10,802 bases of DNA from NCBI GenBank assembly GCA_012035435.1, contig JAAUPH010000054.1, positions 1-10,802 on the forward strand, read 5' to 3'. Shown one piece after another: positions 1 to 9,303 of the stretch; positions within the stretch are counted from its first letter, which is position 1; each line of letters opens with the position of its first letter. Under the pieces are notes generated by a model that was given only the letters and a program-made list of their open reading frames with translations, was not told where the DNA came from and ran no database searches. The DNA comes from Sphingopyxis sp. (lineage in GTDB: Bacteria; Pseudomonadota; Alphaproteobacteria; Sphingomonadales; Sphingomonadaceae). The position numbers were made by a program, and so were the translations under genes.

Positions 1-1073
1 GTCGAAAAAAACCGCTTCATCCCTGAGGAAAGCGGCCGCCTGCTAACCGCTTTCCTCGAACGCTTTTTCACCCGCTATGTTGAATATGATTTTACAGCTG
101 GCCTGGAAGAAGAGCTCGATGACGTCTCGGGCGGCCGCGCCCAGTGGCAGACAGTTCTCGATGCCTTTTGGCGCGATTTCAAACCGCGCACGGGCGAGGT
201 GATGGAGCAAAAGCCGAGCGAGATCACCGCCGCGCTCGATCAGTTTCTTGGACCCTATCTTTTCCGGACAAGGGCGACGGCAGCGACCCGCGATTATGCC
301 CCAAATGCGCGGTGGGTAGCCTTTCTTTGCGCGGCGGCAAATTCGGCCCCTTCATCGCGTGCAGCAATTATCCGGACTGCAAATTCACCCGCAAATTTGC
401 GCAGCCCGGCGGTGGCGGCGAAGACAGCGGTCCAGAAGTCATGGGCACCGATCCCGTCAGCGGCGAAGAGGTCAGCAAACGCAGCGGCCGCTTTGGCCCT
501 TATGTCCAACTCGGAGAAGGCAAGGAAGCCAAACGCTCCTCTATTCCGAACGACATCCCGGTTGAGGATTTCGACCTCGACTATGCGCTGCGCCTGCTTG
601 CACTCCCGCGCGAAGTCGGTACGCATCCGGAGAGTGCCAAGCCGATCCTTGCAGGACTCGGCAAATACGGCCCCTATCTGCTCCACGACGGCAAATATGC
701 CAAGCTGGCTGGCACCGCTGAAATTTTCGAAATCGGGATGAACGCCGCGGTAACCCGCATCGCTGAAGCGGCCAGTGGGGGAGGGCGCGCGCGTGGCAAA
801 ACGGAACCGCTCAAGACCTTCGGCCCGCACCCGACGAGCGGCGGCGAGATGAAACTGATGGCGGGGCGCTTCGGCCCCTATGTCACCGACGGCACCACCA
901 ATGCGACCCTGCCCAAGACAGCGGACCCCGATGCGATGACCGCTGAGGAAGCTGTCGCGCTGATCGATGCACGCGCGGCGAAGGGGCCCCCGGCGAAGGG
1001 CAAGAAAAAGGCGGCGGTAAAAAAGAAGGCACCTGCGAAGAAGGCAACCGCCAAAAAGGCGGCGAAAAGCTGA
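1..1073 (+). CDS. topA: DNA topoisomerase I, C-terminal part (5' end outside window; apparent frameshift)
   Basis: Type IA topoisomerase that relaxes negative supercoils in chromosomal DNA. The Toprim domain and active-site Tyr lie upstream of the window. What is visible is the end of the core (starting VEKNRFIPEESGRL), then a zinc-ribbon-like repeat (CPKC at about 297-308, later a YPDC), several Topo_C repeats marked by FGPF/FGPY/YGPY motifs, and a Lys/Ala-rich basic tail (KKAAVKKKAPAKK) that probably binds DNA. The reading frame switches at about 259-264. Frame 1 gives ALDQFLGPYLF and then nonsense, while frame 3 continues as PDKGDGSDPRLCPKC. Adding one T to the four-T run at 260-263 restores a single frame through the TGA at 1071-1073. 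Because topA is normally essential, a base-call error is likelier than a pseudogene. The gene converges on era with an 8-base gap and no visible terminator. Confidence 0.93.
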
Positions 1074-1081
1074 TCGTCGTA

Positions 1082-1975
1082 TCAATCCACCCAATCAAGC
1101 CCCATATCGCGGTACACTCCGCGGTCTTCGTCCCAATTGGCTTTTACCTTTACATGCAGGAAAAGGTGGACTTTGCGGCCCAGCAATTCGGCGAGTTCAG
1201 CCCGCGCCTTCGCGCCGATTTCCTTGATGCGGGCGCCCTTATGGCCCAGCACGATGGCGCGCTGGTTGTCGCGGGCGACGTAGATTTGCTGGTGGATTTC
1301 CGCGCTGCCGTCGGGGCGCGTCTTGAACAATTCGGTTTCGACAGTTGATTGATAGGGCAGCTCTTCGTGGAGCTGGCGGAACAGCTGTTCGCGCGTGATT
1401 TCGGCGGCGAGCATGCGTTCGGGCGCGTCACTGACCTCATCCTCTGGAAAATGCCACGTCCCCTCGGGCATGCGAGAGGTCAAATGCGCCTTCAGCTCGG
1501 CCACGCCGTCGCCGGTCTGGGCGCTAATGAAGAAAATCTCGGCAAATTTTGCCCGTGCGGCCAGATCTTCGGCCATGACGAGCAGCTTTTCCTTCTTCGC
1601 CAGATCGACCTTGTTGAGCACCAGAATGAGCGGCTCTTTGCGGTTCTGGAGGCCTGCAATCAGTCGCTCGACGCGTTCACCCAGCCTTGCGAGGGAATCG
1701 ACCACCAGGATGATCGCCTCGGCATTGTCGATGCTACCCCACGCCGCCGCGACCATCGCGCGGTCGAGCCGCCGTTCGGGCGCGAAAATGCCGGGGGTGT
1801 CAATCAGGACGATCTGGGTATCGCCATCCATGGCCACGCCCATCAACCGCGTGCGCGTCGTCTGTGCTTTGGGGCTGACGATGGCGACCTTCTGGCCGAC
1901 GAGCGCATTGACCAGCGTCGATTTGCCCGCATTGGGCGCGCCGACGACTGCGACGAAACCACAGCGCTGTGTCAT
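1082..1975 (-). CDS. era: GTPase Era (ribosome biogenesis)
   Basis: Era is an essential GTPase that binds the 3' end of 16S rRNA and helps mature the 30S subunit. The protein has 297 residues, the usual length. The N-terminal GTPase domain shows G1 GAPNAGKS at residues 12-19, the TTRTR switch around 39-43, G3 DTPG at 59-62, G4 NKVD at 121-124 and a G5-like SAQ. The C-terminal KH domain includes [13 protein letters not shown] and the typical ending with [15 protein letters not shown]. The ATG overlaps the rnc stop as ATGA, and an AAGGA Shine-Dalgarno match (plus-strand 1984-1988) lies inside the end of rnc, so translation is probably coupled. The gene is last in a lepB-rnc-era unit. The frame is intact. 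Confidence 0.97.
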   Translation of the reverse strand: MTQRCGFVAVVGAPNAGKSTLVNALVGQKVAIVSPKAQTTRTRLMGVAMDGDTQIVLIDTPGIFAPERRLDRAMVAAAWGSIDNAEAIILVVDSLARLGERVERLIAGLQNRKEPLILVLNKVDLAKKEKLLVMAEDLAARAKFAEIFFISAQTGDGVAELKAHLTSRMPEGTWHFPEDEVSDAPERMLAAEITREQLFRQLHEELPYQSTVETELFKTRPDGSAEIHQQIYVARDNQRAIVLGHKGARIKEIGAKARAELAELLGRKVHLFLHVKVKANWDEDRGVYRDMGLDWVD

Positions 1976-2651
1976 TCACCTGTTCCTTCAAGCTGCGCGA
2001 TGAGCGCGGTTGCTGCGGCCTTTTCCGCGGCCTGCTTGCTGCTGCCCTCGGCGGTTGCTTCGGCGAGTTTACCGATGGCGGCGCGGACGGTGAAGCGCGG
2101 GGCGTGGTCGGGGCCGTCGCGGCTGACCACGCTATATCGGGGGGCTTGCGCCCGCGGGCCAGCGCCCATTCCTGCAGCGCGGCTTTGGGATGTTTTGGCG
2201 CCGCACGCTGGCCCGCAATCATCGGTCCCCACTGCGCCAGAATAAAGTGCCGCGCTGCGTCCATCCCACCGTCCAGATAAAGCGCGCCGATCAAGCTTTC
2301 GATAACATCGGCGGCGATATTGTCGCTGTAACGCCCACCATCGCCGACGGCTTGTGGGCCAAGCTCGACCAGTTCGGGCAGGTCAAGCTGCCGCGCGATC
2401 ACGGCGCAGGCCTCGCCCGATACTAGCGCATTAAAGCGCGACGACAGCTCGCCCTCCGGCGCGGCGGGATAGCGGGTGTAAAGTTCGGCCGAGATGACCA
2501 GCCCCAGCACCCGGTCACCCAGAAACTCAAGCCGCTGATAATCGGCTCGGCCGCTGCTACCATGGGTTAGCGCCTGCACATAGGGCGCGATGTCGCGGGC
2601 GCGGTGCCCGGTGATATGGGCTAGCGTATCGGCAAGGTCATCGCGGCTCAA
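1972..2651 (-). CDS. rnc: Ribonuclease III (apparent frameshift before the dsRNA-binding domain)
   Basis: RNase III cleaves double-stranded RNA in rRNA precursors and some mRNAs. The catalytic domain shows [14 protein letters not shown] and [20 protein letters not shown], which carry the family's acidic metal-binding residues. The double-stranded RNA-binding domain is in another frame: [10 protein letters not shown] is followed in the first frame by nonsense (PPDIAWSA), while the shifted frame reads [19 protein letters not shown] and ends [12 protein letters not shown]. The break is at the six-G run at 2139-2144 (six C on the coding strand). A seventh base gives KPPRYSVV and a normal protein of about 226 residues. 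The start is TTG (2651-2649), overlapping the lepB stop as TTGA, with GGGGAAGG (2655-2662) as ribosome-binding site. The stop overlaps the era start. Sequencing error is the likely cause of the break. Confidence 0.92.
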
Positions 2652-3529
2652 AAGCCTTCCCCGATCCGGTCCCAGCGCGCGGCGGTGAACCAGCTGATCG
2701 GGTTAAACCAGCTTGCCGATCCGTCGGTCGCAAACATGCCGACCAGCGCTTTACCCACCAGATTATTTTCTGGGACAAGGCCGATGCCCGCGCCCTCGAC
2801 CGGCGGGAAACGGCTGTCGCTGCTGCGGTCGCGGTTGTCACCCATCAGGAACAGCTGGCCTTCGGGTACAACTGTCAGCGGGAAGTTGTCTGCCGACGAA
2901 TTGATCACATCAAGCGTGGGATAGCTTTTGCCATTGGGCAGCGTCTCACGATATTGCGGGTAGCGGCACTGGCGCACACCGTCGGGCCCGACTTCCTCAA
3001 ACTGCATCGCAAAGCAGGGCAGGCTGCCATCCTTGCGCGCCGTGTCGACCATATTGGCAGTCACGGGGATCACCAGATCGGGCATTTTTTCCTTGGGAAC
3101 AGCCTCGCCGTTCAGCCACAACACGCCATCGCGCACCTCGATGCTGTCACCGGGCAGGCCGATGACGCGCTTGATATAATCGACACTGTTGCCCGGCGGC
3201 GCCTTGAACACCGCGACGTCACCGCGCTCGGGGGTTTGGGCGAATATCCGCCCCGGAATTACGGGCATGCTGAACGGCATGCTGTGCTTCGAATAGCCAT
3301 AGGCCATTTTGTTGACGAGCAGATAATCGCCGATCAGCAACCGCGGCTGCATCGATTCCGATGGAATGTTGAAGGGCGACAGGAAAAAGCTGCGGAAAAT
3401 GATCACCGCGACGACCAGCCAGGCCAGAAAACGCGCGGTGTCGATGGCTTCCTCGCGGGCGCTCATCGGTGCGTCTTGGGGGGCGAGCGGGGCGGCTGCG
3501 ATTTCTGTTGTTGAGATGGTGTCGGTCAT
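2648..3529 (-). CDS. lepB: Signal peptidase I
   Basis: This membrane-anchored Ser/Lys protease removes signal peptides from exported proteins on the periplasmic side of the inner membrane. The protein has 293 residues. A cytoplasmic N-terminus of about 33 residues is followed by one transmembrane helix (about 34-50, [17 protein letters not shown]). The catalytic Ser is S59 in PSESMQP and the general-base Lys is K120 in [11 protein letters not shown]. The box [13 protein letters not shown] near the C-terminus is also characteristic. The protein ends GEGF, and its stop overlaps the rnc TTG start. The chosen ATG lacks a clear Shine-Dalgarno site; Met22 is a possible alternative start. lepB leads the lepB-rnc-era unit and diverges from pgi across 131 bases. 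Confidence 0.96.
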   Translation of the reverse strand: MTDTISTTEIAAAPLAPQDAPMSAREEAIDTARFLAWLVVAVIIFRSFFLSPFNIPSESMQPRLLIGDYLLVNKMAYGYSKHSMPFSMPVIPGRIFAQTPERGDVAVFKAPPGNSVDYIKRVIGLPGDSIEVRDGVLWLNGEAVPKEKMPDLVIPVTANMVDTARKDGSLPCFAMQFEEVGPDGVRQCRYPQYRETLPNGKSYPTLDVINSSADNFPLTVVPEGQLFLMGDNRDRSSDSRFPPVEGAGIGLVPENNLVGKALVGMFATDGSASWFNPISWFTAARWDRIGEGF

Positions 3530-3660
3530 CGGCGCGGCATTGGCGGCGAAAGGTGGCGGCGGTCAAGCAAATATGGGAGAAGAATGCGGCAATCACCGCT
3601 GGCATCGCTTCGGCGGGGCGCGTAGGGAAACCGCGCTGACGATCGTTGCCGGAGGATGAT
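3530..3660. other. Divergent intergenic region between lepB and pgi
   Basis: This 131-base spacer must hold the start signals for both lepB (minus) and pgi (plus). I could not pick a convincing -35/-10 pair on either strand. The one clear signal is GGAGGA at 3651-3656, four bases before the pgi ATG. Confidence 0.5.
3651..3656 (+). promoter_or_regulatory. Ribosome-binding site of pgi
   Basis: GGAGGA lies four bases before the ATG at 3661. It decides the start: the in-frame TTG at 3646 would place this site inside the coding region. Confidence 0.75.
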
Positions 3661-5172
3661 ATGACTGGATTTGATGCCGCCTGGACCGCTTTGGACCAGT
3701 GGCAACCGCCCCGCATCGCCGATCTGGTGGCCAATGGCGCCGAGGCCCGGTTGGCCGAAATGGTGCGGCATGTAGCCGATATCCGGTTTGACTTCACCAA
3801 AACGCACCTCGACGAAGCCGCGATGACGGCGCTTGGTACCATAGCGGAGGCGGGCGATTATAACGGTCGCCGCCGAGCCTTGTTCGCAGGCGAGATCGCG
3901 AACCCAACCGAGGGGCGCGCCGCTGAACATACCGCCGAACGCGGTGAAGGCGCGGCCGACAGCGTCCGCCGCGCGCAACTGTTTCATCAGCGCATGCGAT
4001 TGTTGATCGACGCGGTCGAGGCTGGGGCCTTTGGCGAAGTGCGCCATTTGCTGCATATTGGCATTGGCGGGTCGGCGCTGGGTCCAGATTTGCTGATCGA
4101 TGCGCTGGGGCGACGATCGGACCGCTATGACGTTGCGGTCGTGTCGAACGTTGACGGCGCTGCGCTGCAAGCGGTGTTCGACCGCTTTGATCCCGCGACC
4201 ACTTTGATCGCGGTTGCGTCCAAGACCTTTACGACGACCGAAACGATGCTCAACGCCGCATCGGCGCTGCAATGGCTGGAAGAAAATGGGGTAACCGACC
4301 CGTTCGGCCGGGTGATCGCACTGACCGCCAATCCTGACAAGGCAATGGAATGGGGCGTCGATGAAACCCGCGTCCTGCCGTTTAACGAAGCCGTGGGCGG
4401 ACGTTATTCGCTCTGGTCGTCGATCGGCTTTCCCGCAGCGCTGGCGCTCGGCTGGGATGCGTTTGAGGAAATGCTGGAGGGCGCGGCGGAAATGGACCGT
4501 CATGTCCGCTTGTCCAACGGCGCGGACAATGTCGCGCTGGTCGCCGCATTTGCGGACCAGCTTTATACCAACCGGCTCGGGTGCCAAACCCGCGCGCTCT
4601 TTGCCTATGACGAACGGCTGCGGCTGCTGCCGAGCTATTTGCAACAGCTGGAGATGGAATCGAACGGCAAGTCGGTCGATCTGGCGGGCCAACCAGTGCG
4701 CCGTACCACCTCGGCGATCACCTGGGGCGGGGTGGGTACCGATGCGCAGCATGCGGTGTTTCAGCTGCTTCATCAGGGTACGCATCTGGTGCCGGTGGAG
4801 TTCGTCGTCGCGCGTGAGCCCGATCATCATCTCGATCCCGCGCACCATGAAGCCTTGGTGCAAAATTGTATCGCGCAGGGTGCCGCGCTGATGGCCGGGC
4901 GCGGACATGCGGATGGCGCGCGCGCTTATCCAGGCGATCGTCCTTCGACGACGATCCTGCTCGATCGGGTCACGCCGCGCAGCCTAGGGGCGCTGCTATC
5001 CTTTTATGAGCACCGCACCTTTGCCAATGCGGTCATGCTGGGCATCAATCCCTTTGACCAGTTCGGTGTCGAGCTGGGCAAAGAAATGGCCAAGGCGGTC
5101 AGCGAGGGCGGTGATTTCGATGTCGCGACGCGGGCGTTGATGGCGGCGGCTTTGGACGATGCATCACTCTGA
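3661..5172 (+). CDS. pgi: Glucose-6-phosphate isomerase
   Basis: Interconverts glucose 6-phosphate and fructose 6-phosphate in the cytoplasm; in many sphingomonads it would feed the Entner-Doudoroff route. The protein has 503 residues and an unbroken frame. Visible family features are the sugar-phosphate-binding loop HIGIGGSALGPDLL, the SKTFTTTETM segment, the first PGI signature VGGRYSLWSSIG and the second signature DQFGVELGKEMAK. By comparison with known enzymes the catalytic residues should be E333 (in EMESNGK), H364 (in TDAQHAVFQ) and K474 (in ELGKEMA). The start at 3661 is preferred to the upstream TTG because of GGAGGA at 3651-3656. gor follows on the same strand after 81 bases, and no terminator is evident, so the two may be co-transcribed. 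Confidence 0.97.
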   Translation: MTGFDAAWTALDQWQPPRIADLVANGAEARLAEMVRHVADIRFDFTKTHLDEAAMTALGTIAEAGDYNGRRRALFAGEIANPTEGRAAEHTAERGEGAADSVRRAQLFHQRMRLLIDAVEAGAFGEVRHLLHIGIGGSALGPDLLIDALGRRSDRYDVAVVSNVDGAALQAVFDRFDPATTLIAVASKTFTTTETMLNAASALQWLEENGVTDPFGRVIALTANPDKAMEWGVDETRVLPFNEAVGGRYSLWSSIGFPAALALGWDAFEEMLEGAAEMDRHVRLSNGADNVALVAAFADQLYTNRLGCQTRALFAYDERLRLLPSYLQQLEMESNGKSVDLAGQPVRRTTSAITWGGVGTDAQHAVFQLLHQGTHLVPVEFVVAREPDHHLDPAHHEALVQNCIAQGAALMAGRGHADGARAYPGDRPSTTILLDRVTPRSLGALLSFYEHRTFANAVMLGINPFDQFGVELGKEMAKAVSEGGDFDVATRALMAAALDDASL

Positions 5173-5253
5173 TCGACGCGCTCGATTGGGGAACAGCGTC
5201 ATTCTTCCCATATTGGAGTAACCGGCAGCGCATCGGCAACGAAAGACAGCGAT

Positions 5254-6600
5254 ATGAGCGAGTTTGATTTCGACCTGTTCGTCATTGGCGCAGGATCAGG
5301 CGGTGTGCGCGCATCGCGCATCGCAGCGTCGCATGGCGCGAGGGTTGCGGTGGCCGAGGAGTATCGCGTCGGCGGCACCTGTGTCATTCGCGGCTGCGTG
5401 CCGAAGAAGCTATTGGTCTATGGATCACATTTCGCAGAAGATTTGGCCGACGCGCGTCGGTTTGGGTGGAACACGACCGGCGCGACGTTCGATTGGCCCA
5501 CCTTGCGCGATAATGTTGCGGCAGAGGTGACGCGGCTGGAGGGGCTGTATGGCCAGACGCTGGCGAACAACAATGTCATCCGCTTTGATCAACGTGCGAC
5601 CATTGCCGGTCCCAACCGCGTCGCACTGGCGGATGGCGCTATCGTTACCGCCGCCAACATCCTGATCGCCACCGGCGCAGTTCCGCTGATGCCCGATGTA
5701 CCGGGCGCCGAATATGGTATCTCGTCGAACGAAGTGTTTGCGCTCGACACGCTGCCGAAGCGCGCGGTGATTGCGGGTGCGGGCTATATCGCCAATGAAT
5801 TCGCCGGGATATTTCATGAACTGGGCGTAGAGGTGACGCTGGCGACGCGCGGCGACCGGATGCTGCGCAGCTATGATCAGGAAATTGTCGATCGGCTGGT
5901 CGATATCAGCCGCGCCAAAGGCATCGACATCCGGTTCAATTTTCCCTTTGCGGGCATTGAACGCCGCGATGACGGCAGCTTGATCGTGCTGGGCGGCGAT
6001 GCTGGCGATATCGAGACAGACCTTGTCCTGTTCGCAGTAGGCCGGGTGCCGAATAGCGCGGGACTTGGTCTTGAAGAGGTCGGGGTCGCCATCGGGCCCG
6101 ACAGGGCGGTCATTGTCGATGACCATAGCCGCACGACTGTTCCGGGCATTTTTGCGGTTGGTGATGTCACCAACCGGGTGCAGCTGACTCCCATCGCCAT
6201 TCGGGAGGGGCATGCGCTGGCCGACACGCTGTTCGGCGGTAAGCCGCGCATCGTCGATTATCGTGCGATACCGACGGCCGTTTTTGCCAATCCGCCGCTC
6301 GCCGGGGTAGGGCTCACCGAAGCAGCGGCGCGGGCGGTGGCGGCCAATGTTCAGGTCTATCGTTCGGATTTTCGTGCTATGAAAAATGTGCTCGCGGGTC
6401 GCAACGAGCGGGCGTTGTACAAGATGATCGTGGATGGCGACACCGACCGCGTGCTGGGCCTGCATATCATCGGACCCGAAAGCGGCGAGATATTGCAGGC
6501 GGCGGCGATCGCGGTGAAGGCGGGCCTGACCAAGGCCGCGTTCGACGATACCGTCGCGTTGCACCCCAGCATGGCCGAAGAGCTCGTCCTGATGAAGTAA
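5254..6600 (+). CDS. gor: Glutathione-disulfide reductase
   Basis: NADPH-dependent FAD enzyme that reduces oxidised glutathione in the cytoplasm. The protein has 448 residues, a normal length. The FAD-binding Rossmann motif is VIGAGSGGVRASR (residues 10-22). The redox-active disulfide is C43/C48 in GGTCVIRGCVPKKL, the form common in proteobacterial and plant-type enzymes. The second nucleotide-binding motif is GAGYIANEFAGIF, followed by TRGDRMLR, whose arginines fit the NADPH 2'-phosphate site. FAVGDVT is the second FAD contact. The C-terminal HPSMAEE carries the catalytic His437/Glu442 pair. Dihydrolipoamide and mercuric reductases are related, but the CVIRGC motif and the arginines favour glutathione reductase. 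It lies just downstream of pgi, and its Shine-Dalgarno site is weak. Confidence 0.95.
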   Translation: MSEFDFDLFVIGAGSGGVRASRIAASHGARVAVAEEYRVGGTCVIRGCVPKKLLVYGSHFAEDLADARRFGWNTTGATFDWPTLRDNVAAEVTRLEGLYGQTLANNNVIRFDQRATIAGPNRVALADGAIVTAANILIATGAVPLMPDVPGAEYGISSNEVFALDTLPKRAVIAGAGYIANEFAGIFHELGVEVTLATRGDRMLRSYDQEIVDRLVDISRAKGIDIRFNFPFAGIERRDDGSLIVLGGDAGDIETDLVLFAVGRVPNSAGLGLEEVGVAIGPDRAVIVDDHSRTTVPGIFAVGDVTNRVQLTPIAIREGHALADTLFGGKPRIVDYRAIPTAVFANPPLAGVGLTEAAARAVAANVQVYRSDFRAMKNVLAGRNERALYKMIVDGDTDRVLGLHIIGPESGEILQAAAIAVKAGLTKAAFDDTVALHPSMAEELVLMK

Positions 6601-6667
6601 CCGGTTGCGCTTTGCAACGCGTATTGCGCCCGTTCGCCCCGTCTCCTAGCGTCTTTTAAAACTGGGC

Positions 6668-6675
6668 GGAGGGAG
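6668..6675 (+). promoter_or_regulatory. Ribosome-binding site of the SDR reductase gene
   Basis: GGAGGGAG lies seven bases before the ATG at 6683. It favours this ATG over the in-frame TTG at 6677, which would be only one base away. Confidence 0.65.
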
Positions 6676-6682
6676 ATTGCGG

Positions 6683-7698
6683 ATGTCGGGCACTGTTTTG
6701 GTCACCGGGGGTTCGGGCTATATTGCCGGGTTCATCATCCGCCAACTGATTGGCGAGGGGTGGACGGTGCACACGACCATCCGCAACCTCGCCCGCGAAG
6801 CCGAAGTGCGGGGTTGGCTTGCGGTGGATGACAGCAAACTGAAATTCTTCGCCGCCCACCTGATGTCCGACGAAGGCTGGGCCGAAGCGGTGGTGGGGTG
6901 CAGTCATGTTGCGCATGTCGCATCGCCGCTGCCGTCGAACGCGCCGAAGAGCGATGATGAACTGATCATCCCGCGCGCGAGGGTGCATTACGGGCACTGC
7001 GCTTTGCCCAGTCGGCGGGGGTTAAACGGGTGGTGCTGACCAGCTCGGTCGCCGCCATCGCCTATGGTCATGGCCGCAGCAAACAGCATTTTACCGAGGC
7101 CGACTGGACCAATGTCGATAGCCCCGATGCCTATGCCTATGTGAAGTCGAAGACTATCGCTGAACGCGCGGCGCGCGAATGGATGGTGGCGAATGGCGGA
7201 GGCATGGAGTTTGTCACGGTCAACCCGTCATTGGTGCTGGGGCCGCTGCTCACCGGCGATTTCTCGACCTCGCTGGAGGCGGTCAAGAAACTGCTCGAAG
7301 GATCGATGCCGGGATTACCCAATTTCGGCTTTTCGGTGGTCGATGTGCGTGACGTCGCCGATTTGCACGTCAAATGCCTGACCGCACCGAATATGGCGAA
7401 CGAACGCTTTATTGCTGCCGGGCCATTCCTGTTTATGAACGATGTAGCGGCGATCCTGAAGGAAGGGCTGGGCGCGGACGCGCGCAAGGTGCCGACGCGC
7501 AAGCTGCCCGATTTCCTCGTCAAACTGTCGGCGCTGTTTGATCCGGTCGTGCGGCAGATTACGGGCGAACTCGGCAATGTGCGCGACACGTCGGCGCAGC
7601 ATGCCTTTGAGGTGTTTGGCTGGAAAACGCGCGATGCGCGCGTAACCATTGTTGAAACCGCGCAGGATATGATCCGGCTGGGCGTGGTCAAGGTTTAG
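6683..7698 (+). CDS. NAD(P)-dependent epimerase/reductase, extended SDR, dihydroflavonol-reductase-like (apparent frameshift)
   Basis: Probable NAD(P)H-dependent reductase of the extended short-chain dehydrogenase family, close to the dihydroflavonol-4-reductase/aldehyde reductase group; the substrate is unknown. The N-terminus has the cofactor motif VTGGSGYIAGF (G9, G12, A15). The later part shows VVLTSSVAAIAYG, and the catalytic YVKSK (Y153, K157 after repair), followed by TVNPSLVLGP. The frame breaks at about 6965-6970: frame 2 ends in KSDDELI and nonsense, and frame 1 resumes PAREGALRALRFAQSAGVKR. Restoring one base (ATCGATCCC or ATCCATCCC instead of ATCATCCC) gives a 338-residue protein, normal for the family. 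The ATG at 6683 has GGAGGGAG (6668-6675) seven bases upstream. The gene lies 82 bases after gor and 78 before pccB. The shift may be a sequence error; inactivation is also possible because the gene is not obviously essential. Confidence 0.88.
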
Positions 7699-7764
7699 TT
7701 CCGTTAGTCGGAGAATCTTGCCAAATGCTTCAACTCCCGCCATCGCCATTCTCAAGCAACGGCC

Positions 7765-7771
7765 AAGGGAG
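7765..7771 (+). promoter_or_regulatory. Ribosome-binding site of pccB
   Basis: AAGGGAG sits five bases before the ATG at 7777 and supports that start. Confidence 0.65.
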
Positions 7772-7776
7772 CAGGC

Positions 7777-9303
7777 ATGTCGGCGAATATCGCGGAAATG
7801 GAACGGCGGCGTGCAGCGGCGCGGCTGGGCGGCGGGCAGAAACGCATCGATACGCAGCACAGCAAGGGCAAGCTGACGGCGCGGGAGCGGCTGGATATCC
7901 TGCTCGACGAAGGAAGTTTTGAAGAGCTCGACATGTATGTCGAACATAATTGTACCGATTTTGGGATGGCGGATCAGAAAATCCCCGGAGATGGCGTGGT
8001 CACCGGCAGCGGCACGATCAACGGGCGCCTCGTCTATGTCTACAGCCAGGATTTCACCGTGTTCGGTGGCGCGTTGTCCGAACGCCATGCGCAGAAAATC
8101 TGCAAGGTGATGGACAAGGCGATGCTAGTGGGCGCGCCGGTCATCGGCCTGAACGACAGTGGCGGCGCCCGCATTCAGGAGGGTGTGGCGAGCCTTGGCG
8201 GCTATGCTGAAGTGTTCCAGCGCAATGTGCTGGCGTCGGGCGTGGTACCGCAGATCAGCTTGATCATGGGGCCCTGTGCCGGCGGCGCAGTTTATTCACC
8301 GGCGATGACCGATTTCATCTTCATGGTGAAGGACAGCAGCTACATGTTCGTCACCGGCCCCGATGTGGTCAAGACGGTGACCAACGAAGTGGTGACACAG
8401 GAAGAATTGGGCGGCGCGATCAGCCACACCAGTAAGTCAGGCGTCGCCGACAATGCGTTCGACAACGACATTGATGCCTTGCTGAATGTCCGCGAATTTT
8501 TCGACTATTTGCCCGAAAACAACAAGGCCGGCGTGCCGCAGCGTCCGACGAGTGATCCGTGGGACCGTACCGAGCCCAGCCTGGACACACTGATCCCCGC
8601 CAGCGCGACCATGCCCTATGACATGCACGAACTGATCCGCAAAACCGTCGACGAGGGCGATTTTTTTGAGGTGCAGCCGAATCATGCGGCGAATATCATC
8701 GTCGGCTTTGGGCGGATCGAGGGGCGCACCGTTGGCATCGTCGCCAACCAGCCGCTGGTGCTGGCGGGTGTGCTCGATATCAATTCTTCGAAAAAAGCGG
8801 CGCGCTTTGTGCGCTTCTGCGATGCGTTTGAAATTCCGATCGTCACCTTCGTCGACGTCCCCGGCTTCCTGCCCGGTACGGCGCAGGAATATGGCGGGAT
8901 CATCAAGCATGGCGCGAAACTGCTGTTCGCCTATGCCGAGGCGACCGTGCCCAAGATTACCGTCATCACGCGCAAAGCCTATGGAGGCGCGTATGACGTC
9001 ATGGCATCAAAGCATCTGCGCGGGGATTTGAACTATGCCTGGCCGACGGCGGAGATCGCGGTGATGGGCGCGAAAGGCGCGGTGGAGATCATCTTTCGCG
9101 GGCTGAGCGCGGAGGAGCAGGCGGTGAAGACCGCGGAATATGAGGAACGCTTCGCCAACCCGTTCGTGGCGGCGAGCAAGGGGTTTATCGATGAGGTGAT
9201 CCATCCGCGGAATACGCGGAAGCGGGTAGCGTTGGGTTTGCGGAAATTACGCAACAAAGCTTTGGAGAACCCGTGGAAGAAGCATGATAATATACCGTTG
9301 TGA
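7777..9303 (+). CDS. pccB: Propionyl-CoA carboxylase beta chain (carboxyltransferase)
   Basis: Transfers the carboxyl group from carboxybiotin on the alpha subunit to propionyl-CoA, giving D-methylmalonyl-CoA. The protein has 508 residues and an unbroken frame. It has the two crotonase-like halves of the acyl-CoA carboxyltransferase family. The N-terminal half includes [31 protein letters not shown] and [16 protein letters not shown]. The C-terminal half includes [20 protein letters not shown] and the box [15 protein letters not shown]407 in that box matches the Asp that favours propionyl- over acetyl-CoA in studied actinobacterial enzymes, which supports pccB over an acetyl-CoA carboxylase. 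AAGGGAG (7765-7771) lies five bases before the ATG. The TGA overlaps the next gene's GTG as GTGA. The biotin-carrying alpha subunit is not in the window. Confidence 0.96.
   Translation: MSANIAEMERRRAAARLGGGQKRIDTQHSKGKLTARERLDILLDEGSFEELDMYVEHNCTDFGMADQKIPGDGVVTGSGTINGRLVYVYSQDFTVFGGALSERHAQKICKVMDKAMLVGAPVIGLNDSGGARIQEGVASLGGYAEVFQRNVLASGVVPQISLIMGPCAGGAVYSPAMTDFIFMVKDSSYMFVTGPDVVKTVTNEVVTQEELGGAISHTSKSGVADNAFDNDIDALLNVREFFDYLPENNKAGVPQRPTSDPWDRTEPSLDTLIPASATMPYDMHELIRKTVDEGDFFEVQPNHAANIIVGFGRIEGRTVGIVANQPLVLAGVLDINSSKKAARFVRFCDAFEIPIVTFVDVPGFLPGTAQEYGGIIKHGAKLLFAYAEATVPKITVITRKAYGGAYDVMASKHLRGDLNYAWPTAEIAVMGAKGAVEIIFRGLSAEEQAVKTAEYEERFANPFVAASKGFIDEVIHPRNTRKRVALGLRKLRNKALENPWKKHDNIPL

Noticed and set aside
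259..2144. Programmed ribosomal frameshifting in topA and rnc
   Set aside because: No classical slippery heptamer with a downstream structure was found, and the same sign of shift in four unrelated genes fits sequencing error better.
1349..2245. A 298-codon plus-strand open frame across era and the end of rnc
   Set aside because: Antisense to two well-supported genes, no motifs, and no ribosome-binding site noticed.
3526..4908. A 460-codon open frame on the minus strand opposite pgi
   Set aside because: It is a mirror of pgi in GC-rich DNA, has no recognisable family features, and runs over the lepB-pgi spacer; pgi on the plus strand has all its catalytic motifs.
5173..5253. GGGAA/TTCCC pair between pgi and gor as a terminator
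   Set aside because: Short stem with a large loop and no T-run; pgi and gor are better treated as possibly co-transcribed.
5425..6564. A 379-codon open frame on the minus strand opposite gor
   Set aside because: Shadow of gor; composition is rich in His, Arg and Gln as expected for antisense of GC-rich coding DNA.
6601..6640. GTTGC/GCAAC short inverted repeat after gor as a terminator, and TTGCGC as a -35 box for the next gene
   Set aside because: The stem is only five bases with no U-run, and no matching -10 box could be placed with confidence.
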